From assembly GCA_032871835.1 (NCBI GenBank), contig CM065296.1, forward strand, positions 14,710,001 through 14,774,000: DNA of 64,000 nucleotides, in the 5' to 3' direction. The stretch is from Dipteronia dyeriana (taxonomy: Eukaryota; Streptophyta; Magnoliopsida; Sapindales; Sapindaceae). Positions 57,840 to 64,000 of the stretch are shown here, one piece after another. Every line of letters begins with the position of its first letter. Position 1 is the first letter of the stretch. A program made the position numbers and the translations under genes. The notes beneath the pieces are model-generated. The model was not told the DNA's origin. It ran no database searches and saw nothing but the letters and a program-made list of their open reading frames with translations.

Positions 57840-59213
57840 TGGTTGTACCCTTGATTAATTGATGTATGTGTATGTGAATCTTTTTCTTTGTACTGTATAT
57901 ATGCATGTTTTAGATAGAGATGACACTATAGGTATTCACATATATATTTACATTGGAATGTTTGGATATATATATGTTTTATATGTGGTTTGTTATTGCT
58001 CAATTTTGGTCCTAGAATTTCAATGTATTTTTGTTTTGGGATTGTAACAAGAAGGGTGGCATATCATCGCCATAATTTCCTTCTTGGTTGTTGCTACGTT
58101 TTTTTTTTGTTGTTGTTCTAATAAAAAAAAACTGCACTATATTGTATCAAAAATATTGCAGTATTTTATTATTTAAAATTCTTCTGTAATATATTCAAGT
58201 ATCGAAGACTCGAATGTTTGAAGAATTGGAAGCAACCGGAACAAGTTTTGGACCGTGCGAGCCATAGCAACAAACGTGTATGCGAAGAGCACACAGCCAC
58301 GATTGTTGTGACATGAGTTGCGCATGGCAGCCCTATGGAAACCATGGGTTGTGCATGGCAGCCCTTTATGGGGTTGTGGCATGCGCATGCCCATGGGAAG
58401 GGGCCAAGGGTACGCACTCCCATGGGAGGCAGTAGAGGGAGTCCAAATGACGGAGGTCGCGTGAAGACTTGTTCGCCAAAAAGGAGTTTTTATATTCTAA
58501 GACATATGTAATTTACTTGTTTTTCTAGGATGGACCAAAATTGTAGCTATTTATATTTTCGTAAATACTACAATATTTGTTGTTGTAAGATAACATGTCA
58601 TATAGAATAGGAGTGCTACTCATATATCTCCTTTGGTATGAACATGCATTGAATGGTTTAGGTATCTAATTGGCATCTATTTAACTTGGTAAATCATTCT
58701 ATGGAATTCAATCACACGCCTTAAACAATTGAGTGGGAGAAGGTGTTTTGGAACACCTAAGGCCTCCAAGTTTAGTTCAGCTTTATGTTTCATGTATTAA
58801 CCCCCAAAGAGGTATTCATGAATGGAATTTAGCAAGATACTTCCTTACAAGGATAGACTAGACAATTAACTCAAACGATATCTACTCACAAAGGAGGGAT
58901 ATTCGTGAGGGAATATATTGAAGGTTGATAACTTGGTAACACACTCAATGTGATTTTATTAATATCCTCCCAAGAGTTCTTGTTAATAAAATTGCAAGGC
59001 TAAAATTGAAAATGCTGGTTGTTATGTTAACAATTAGGTGGGACCTAGTCCAACTAGTAAATGGTACGAACTCCCAAAGGAGGCGTGACATTTATGGGTG
59101 TTGGATCACCGTTGAATTTTACGATTGAATCATTTTATAAAATTGAAGACAAATATTCAAAAGTGCTTTATCATGATTATTTACTTATATAATTTTTTTT
59201 ATTAATAGAAATC
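57840..59213 (+). other. Leader of the plus-strand copia
   Basis: There are 1.37 kb between primer site and gag start. No gene is seen. GGTTGTGCATGGCAGCCCT and GAGTTGCGCATGGCAGCCCT (about 58316 and 58347) form a short direct repeat. Confidence 0.6.
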
Positions 59214-60424
59214 ATGACCCCATCCCTAATCAACATCCTAAAAGATAATACTTTAACTGATGATAATTATGTCACATGGAAAATGAAAATTGGATTGTTA
59301 TACAAGCTGAAAAACATAAAATTCGTTATGTCAATTCCTTAACTACCAAACTAATTAATCTACTCATGAGCAAAGAGATGAGTATCAATAGTGGAAGTCT
59401 TCAGATGAGATGGCTAAATGTACGTTACATTATGGCCACCATCTCTGACATGTTGTAATAGCAACATTAAGGAATGGAGACTGCTGCCGATATAATGATG
59501 TCTCTAGAGGAGATGTTTTCTATGAGGTCTAGGATGACTAAGAGAGAGGCAGTGACTGCTTTTATGAATCTTAGGATGAAACCTGGACAAGCTGTGAAAG
59601 ATCACATGATGAAAGTCATAGCACATCTCAACATTGTTGATCTGAATGGTGATGAGATAGATGGTGAGACGAAAATTGAAATTATCATAAACTCACTATC
59701 TGATTCCTTTGATCAGTTCAAGTTGGACTACACCTTGAACAGTAAGGAATACACCTTGCAAGTCCTGATGCAAGATGTTCAAAGCACCAAGATAATCCTT
59801 GTGAAAGGCAAGGGTCAAGAGATTCATATGCTTGGTAAGTTGCTACTGTTAAAGACTCGTAAGAAGGTCAAGAAACAACAGAAGAAAAAACAACTAGGAC
59901 CTACTAAAAGGAAGACAAAGAAAGTAACCAAGATCAAAGGGAAATGTTTCCTTTGTGGTGAAAAGGGACATTGGAAAAGAAATTGCCCAAAGTCTCAGGA
60001 CAAGAAGGAAGAAGGTAATATTAATTATCTTGAAACATGGTTTTTGGCAGATTCTATGGATTCTTGGATCATAGACTCCGGAGCCACTAATCACATTTGT
60101 TTTTCCTTACAGGGGTTCATGGAAAGGAGAAGGCTTAATGAGAAAGAATTCAACTTGCGTTTAGGAAATGGAGTGTTGGTGTCTGCTAGTTCAGTGGGAG
60201 ATATTAGAATTAGTCTAGATTCTTATAGGCATTTAGATTTAATAGACGTTTATAATGTATCTCAATTCAAGAGGAATTTAATTTTAGTTTCTTGTTTAAA
60301 TAAATTTGGTATTCGGTTACTTTTAATAAAGCTTTTATTATTAGTAAGAATGACAAAATTATTTGTAACGGTAAATTGGAAAATGGTTTATTCTATTTGC
60401 ATAGAAATATCTCTCACTTTTTAG
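59214..60424 (+). pseudogene. Gag and protease of the plus-strand copia
   Basis: ATG 59214 starts MTPSLINILKDNTLTDDNYV, the copia Gag N-terminus, and stops at 59340 after a frame error. The frame from 59474 is open for 316 codons: AADIMMSLEEMFSMRSRM, then FMNLRMKPGQAVKDHMMKVI, a lysine-rich linker, the CCHC knuckle CFLCGEKGHWKRNC (about 59946-59987) and the protease site SWIIDSGATNHIC (about 60063-60101). The DSG triad is intact. LDLIDVYNVSQFKRNLILVS follows. The end of this frame is a shift near 60300-60376, where the polyprotein continues in another frame. Confidence 0.88.
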
Positions 60425-61265
60425 ACACGGAATCAACAGAACCTAATCATAAAAGAGTAAAATTATCTAAAGATGAAACCTACCTATGGCATTTGCGCCT
60501 AGGTCATATTAACCTTAATATGATTAAAAGATTGGTAAGTGACAAACCTCTAAGTGACTTAAAGGTTGATGATCTACCAACTTGTGAATTTTGTTTGGAA
60601 GGTAAAATGACCAAAAGATCATTTATGACCAAAGGCACAAGAACCATCGAATGTTTAGGATTGATACACACTGATGTGTGTAGACCTATGAGCATTCAAG
60701 CTAGAGGTGGATATGCGTACTTCATCACTTTCATGGATGATCACTCAAGATTTGGATATATGTATCTCATGAAGTCGGATGCTTTTGACATGTTCAAATC
60801 ATTTAAAGCTAAAGTAGAAAATCAACTTGTGAAACGTACAAAAATCTTAAGGTTTGATCGTGGTGGAGAATATCTATCTAGTGAGTTTCAAAAATATCTT
60901 ATAGATAATGGGATAATTTCTCAGTTTTCTGCACCAGGTACACCTCAAAAAAATGGGGTGGCAGGAAGGAGAAATAGAACTCTTTTAGACATGGTTAGGT
61001 CTATGTTGAATTATGCACGTTTGCCAATTCCTTTTGGGGATATGCTTTTCAAACTGTCATGTACATTCTAAACGATGTACCATCTAAGTCGATTCCTAAA
61101 ACACCGCATGATTTGTTGACCGAGCAAAAACCTAGTTTACAACACTTTAGGATATTTGGATGTCCTACCCACATGTTAAAAGGAAAGACAAAAGATGGAG
61201 TCCCGTTAAGAAAATTGCATATTTGTAGGGTATCCAAAATGAACAAAAGGATATTATTTATATAG
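60376..61265 (+). pseudogene. Integrase of the plus-strand copia
   Basis: The open stretch 60376-61071 has the HHCC region (LWHLRLGHIN, then CEFCLEGKMTKRSF) and the core: LIHTDVCRPM (first D), FITFMDDHSRFGYMYLM, LRFDRGGEYLSSEFQKYL (second D) and TPQKNGVAGRRNRTLLDM. In the last block the family has NGVAERRNRT; the catalytic glutamate is glycine here, so strand transfer would be lost. A frame change at about 61060 leads to ILNDVPSKSIPKTPHDLL and FRIFGCPTHM, ending near 61263. YKGY-type sequence follows with stops up to about 61400. Confidence 0.9.
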
Positions 61266-61561
61266 TCATTCAGATCTTAAAGTATTTGTTTCGACAAATG
61301 CTAAATTTCTGGAAGAGAACTATATGAATAATTTTGTGCCTAAAAGTAGAATTGTCTTGAATGAGCTTTCAGGAGACATAATTCCACATGAGGTTTCATA
61401 GCCTAGCCCAATTGAAAATTCCGTACCAACAGGAGATCAACAATCTACCATACCTCCATCATAGTGGGAGGATTAGTACACAACCTGAGAGATACATCGA
61501 TATAGGATAATCTGTAGAGAATCTCTCGAATGACGATGATCCCTATACATACAAAGAAGCA

Positions 61562-62416
61562 ATGGAAGATGTTGATTGTCGCCATTGGAAAAAGGCAATG
61601 CAATCCAAAATTGAATCTATGTTCAAAAACAAAGTTTGGTCTCTTGTAGACTTGCCTAAAGGGATAAAATCCATCGGGTGCAAATGGGTATGCAAGAGGA
61701 AAAGAGGAATGGATGGAAATGTGGAAACCTTTAAAGCTAGATTGGTAGCTAAAGGTTATACACAGAAGAAAGGTATCGATTATGAAGAAACCTTCTCTCC
61801 GGTGGCCATGCTTAAATCCATTAGGATACTCTTATCCATTGCCGCATCTCTAGACCTAGAGATTTGGCAAATGGACTTCACGACAACTTTCCTTAATGGA
61901 AGTCTCGACGAAAGCATCTATATGATATAACTACAAGGATTCATTGAAAAAGGCTAAGAGGAAAGAGTATGCAAGTTGTAAAGATCCATATATGGATTAA
62001 AGCAAGCATCCAGATCCTGAAACATAAGGTTCGATCAAGTCGTGAAAAGTTTTGGATTTATTCAAAACCTTGACAAACCTTATGTATACAAAAGGATTAA
62101 AGCTGACAAATTGGTTTTCCTAATTCTTTACGTTGATGATATACTACTCATCGAAAATGATGTATGTGTATTGACATCAGTAAAAGAATGGTTAGCAAAA
62201 CAATTTGATATGCAGGACTTAGAAAAAGCAAGTTATATTCTTGTTATCCAAGTCATAAGGGATAAAAAGAGAACGATTGCATTATCCCAAGCTTCATACT
62301 TATATAAAATCGTGTCTAGGTTTTCCATGCAAGATTTCAAGAAAGGTATGTTACCTTTCAGACATGGAATCAAATTTTTTAAGGAACAAGTTCCTAAGAT
62401 TGAGCATGAACAGTAA
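61562..62416 (+). pseudogene. Reverse transcriptase of the plus-strand copia
   Basis: The first open stretch (61562-61930) reads WKKAMQSKIESMFKNKVWSL, KWVCKRKRGMDGNVETFKAR, YEETFSPVAMLKSIRILLSI and WQMDFTTTFLNGSLDESIYM. A TAA replaces the glutamine of MMQ (61928-61930). The region with YGLKQASRSW (about 61995) has more stops. The second open stretch (62042-62416) has YVYKRIKADKLVFLILYVDD with an intact YVDD box (about 62128-62139), IRDKKRTIALSQASYLYKIV and FKKGMLPFRHGI. Fingers and palm motifs are present but not in one frame. Confidence 0.9.
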
Positions 62417-63115
62417 TTCATGAGTAGGGTTCCGTATGCTTCGACAGTTGGAAGTCTCATGTATGCAATGCTCTGCACTAGACCTGATATTTGTTTTACT
62501 GTGGGCATAGTTGACAGGTTTCAATAAAAACCTGGTCCTGATCACTAGACTGCAGTCAAACATATTTTCAAGTAAATCAAGAGAATGAGAGATTATATGC
62601 TTGTATACTCTGGAGGGGATTAAATTCCCGTTGGGTATACAGATTCTAATTTTTAGTCAGATTTTGATTCCACGAGATCAATATCAGGATCTGTGTTTAC
62701 TATTGGAGGAGGGGCAGTCAAATTGAGGAGTATCAAGCAATCTTTTATTGCTGATTCCACCATGAAAACCGACTATGTTACCACATGTGAGGCTGTTAAA
62801 GAGGTTGTCTGGCTCTGACAATTCTTAATTGACTTGGAAGTGGTTCCTAATGCAAATAAGTAGATCACTATCTATTGTGACAATAGTGGAGAAGTGGCTA
62901 ATTCGAAAGAACCAAGAAGTCATAAAAGAGGGAAACACATTGAAAGAAAGTATCACCTTCTAAGGGAAATTTGTACATAGGGGTGACATGACGATTACCA
63001 AGATCGCCTTAGTAGATAATCTAGTGGATCCCTTTACAAAGGATCTTCCACAAAAGATTTTTGATGGGCATCTAGAGAACATGGGCATGAGAGATATGAC
63101 ACATTTGCTATAGAG
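62417..63115 (+). pseudogene. RNase H of the plus-strand copia
   Basis: YASTVGSLMYAMLCTRPDIC links RT to RNase H. GYTDSNF (about 62633-62653), STRSISGSVFTIGGGAVKL, KQSFIADSTMKTDYVTTCEA, ITIYCDNSGEVANSKEPRSH and KRGKHIERKYHLL follow in one frame, broken by stops near 62526, 62623, 62656 and 62817. The family glutamate in STMEAEY is aspartate here. DPFTKDLPQKIFDGHLEN-like sequence closes the gene. Confidence 0.85.
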
Positions 63116-63127
63116 CAAGTGGAAGAT
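63111..63127 (+). other. Polypurine tract of the plus-strand copia
   Basis: AGAGCAAGTGGAAGATT lies directly before the 3' LTR; AAGTGGGAGATTG is the usual form in copia elements of this kind. Confidence 0.75.
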
Positions 63128-64000
63128 TATTGGGATTATGCTCGATAGCAAGAGTATAATAATGTAACTGATAATCCTATCATATTAATAAAGTGATTTC
63201 TAGTTTAACAAATCTTATAGCATTTATAGTTTAATTATTATAATTGTCAAAAGTAAATAATCATAAGGTCAAAGACTATGAGAAAAAAAGAATTGTTCAT
63301 ACATCTAGATATGTGTGAGTAAACACAATTCTTTAGTTAGTCTTGAATAATATTCACAACTTAAGATAAAGGTTGGGTGTCTTTATCTTGTCAAAGTTGT
63401 AGATTCTTTTGTTAGCATTTGAGTGTGATTAAATGTGTTATGATGAGTCTAAAATCATCAAAGTGTGGTATCTTTAGGCAAAAGAATTTAGTGCACTGGG
63501 TGCATTGAATCGGATCACAATGAAATACTTTATCTAGAACCGTCAATGGATAAAAGTTTTCATTTGAAAACAATCGGAGAGTCTATCTTAATCCTAAGAT
63601 AAATGATGGACTTATAGTTGCAAGTGTTATCATTTGAGCTATCAATGAGTACGATTATATAGCATAGTCTATCATCGATAGTTTGGTGGTATTCATTTGT
63701 TAGTCGATAGAGGACATCATTTATAGATATGGACATCGTGGCTCCATTTATTTAATGAGAGTAGAATACCATCATATGGATATTTTGAGGTATTGGACAT
63801 TAAATCTTAACGTTAAGTTTTCAATAGTGTCTATTGAAATATGGCTTCTGGACAAGTCAAAATATCCAAGTTCAAAATATAGTTATATGAGTAAATATGG
63901 TAACTTGGAGAGCTAGAGGAGGTCTATGAGCTTTTGGCGATTACTGGTATTCTTCACGAGGATATACTTTCTCTATTAAGATTGTCTAGGGTATGAATGG
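63128..64000 (+). repeat. 3' LTR of the plus-strand copia (cut by the window end)
   Basis: It begins TATTGGGATTATGCTC (TGTTGGG-type start with one change). From 63489 it matches the 5' LTR from 56025 with scattered differences and would extend some 1.3 kb beyond the window. Confidence 0.88.

Larger units (their letters stand above)
56025..64000 (+). mobile_element. Ty1/copia retrotransposon, plus strand
   Basis: The order is 5' LTR (56025-57824, first part missing), primer site, leader, gag, protease, integrase, RT, RNase H, polypurine tract, 3' LTR (63128 to the window end). The family differs from the minus-strand copia. The genes are broken by several frameshifts and stops, so the copy is dead, although the RT YVDD box survives. 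The LTRs share GTGCATTGAATCGGATCACA and about 510 bp onward. Confidence 0.9.

Noticed and set aside
56025..64000. Plus-strand copia as a possibly active element
   Set aside because: At least six frame errors or stops, a mutated integrase glutamate and a truncated 5' LTR make it inactive.

Overview
The window looks like nuclear DNA of a flowering plant, probably a eudicot. The basis is AT-rich intergenic DNA with microsatellites, several degenerate Ty1/copia and Ty3/gypsy LTR retrotransposons, an L1-type LINE tail, MITE-like elements and plant-type GT-AG introns. I see no bacterial or organellar genes, no rRNA or tRNA gene, no CRISPR array and no intact host gene. Almost all coding sequence is broken retrotransposon sequence.

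Layout. 1-1663: AT-rich flank with a 441-bp MITE. 1664-30405: a Ty3/gypsy element of the Tat type (two RNase H domains, plus an antisense gene near the 3' LTR), stretched by insertions. A solo LTR (4590-6492, TSD CAACA) sits in its protease gene. A minus-strand copia (11840-27105) sits in its antisense gene. A SIRE-like copia that kept gag but lost pol (19302-26184, TSD GGAAT) sits in the 5' LTR of that copia. 30404-32070: a second copy of the upstream flank, itself carrying a 1.0-kb element with very long terminal inverted repeats.

32071-49150 is AT-rich DNA with little or no LTR-element sequence. It holds a GAAATATCC satellite interrupted by a 5'-truncated LINE with a 12-bp TSD, a 26-bp GTGTTTAATTG minisatellite, a Ulp1-like protease pseudogene with introns (40930-43388), a duplicated 270-290-bp repeat region containing two related small coiled-coil ORFs, and a spliced two-exon gene fragment (48628-49008).

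49150-56024 is a 3' portion of a second Tat-type gypsy: integrase end, ~100-bp tandem repeats, antisense gene and LTR fragment. A minus-strand solo LTR of the same family as 4590-6492 lies in it (53760-55411, TSD AATAT). 56025-64000 is a degenerate plus-strand copia with recognisable gag, protease, integrase, RT and RNase H; its 3' LTR runs off the window.

The elements do not work together as a system; the layout is a history of nested insertion and decay. The most interesting signal is the antisense gene. In both gypsy copies it has a matching start, a TATA-like box and a pyrimidine-rich leader, which suggests an independently transcribed accessory gene. Function assignments are by reading motifs only; no database search was possible.
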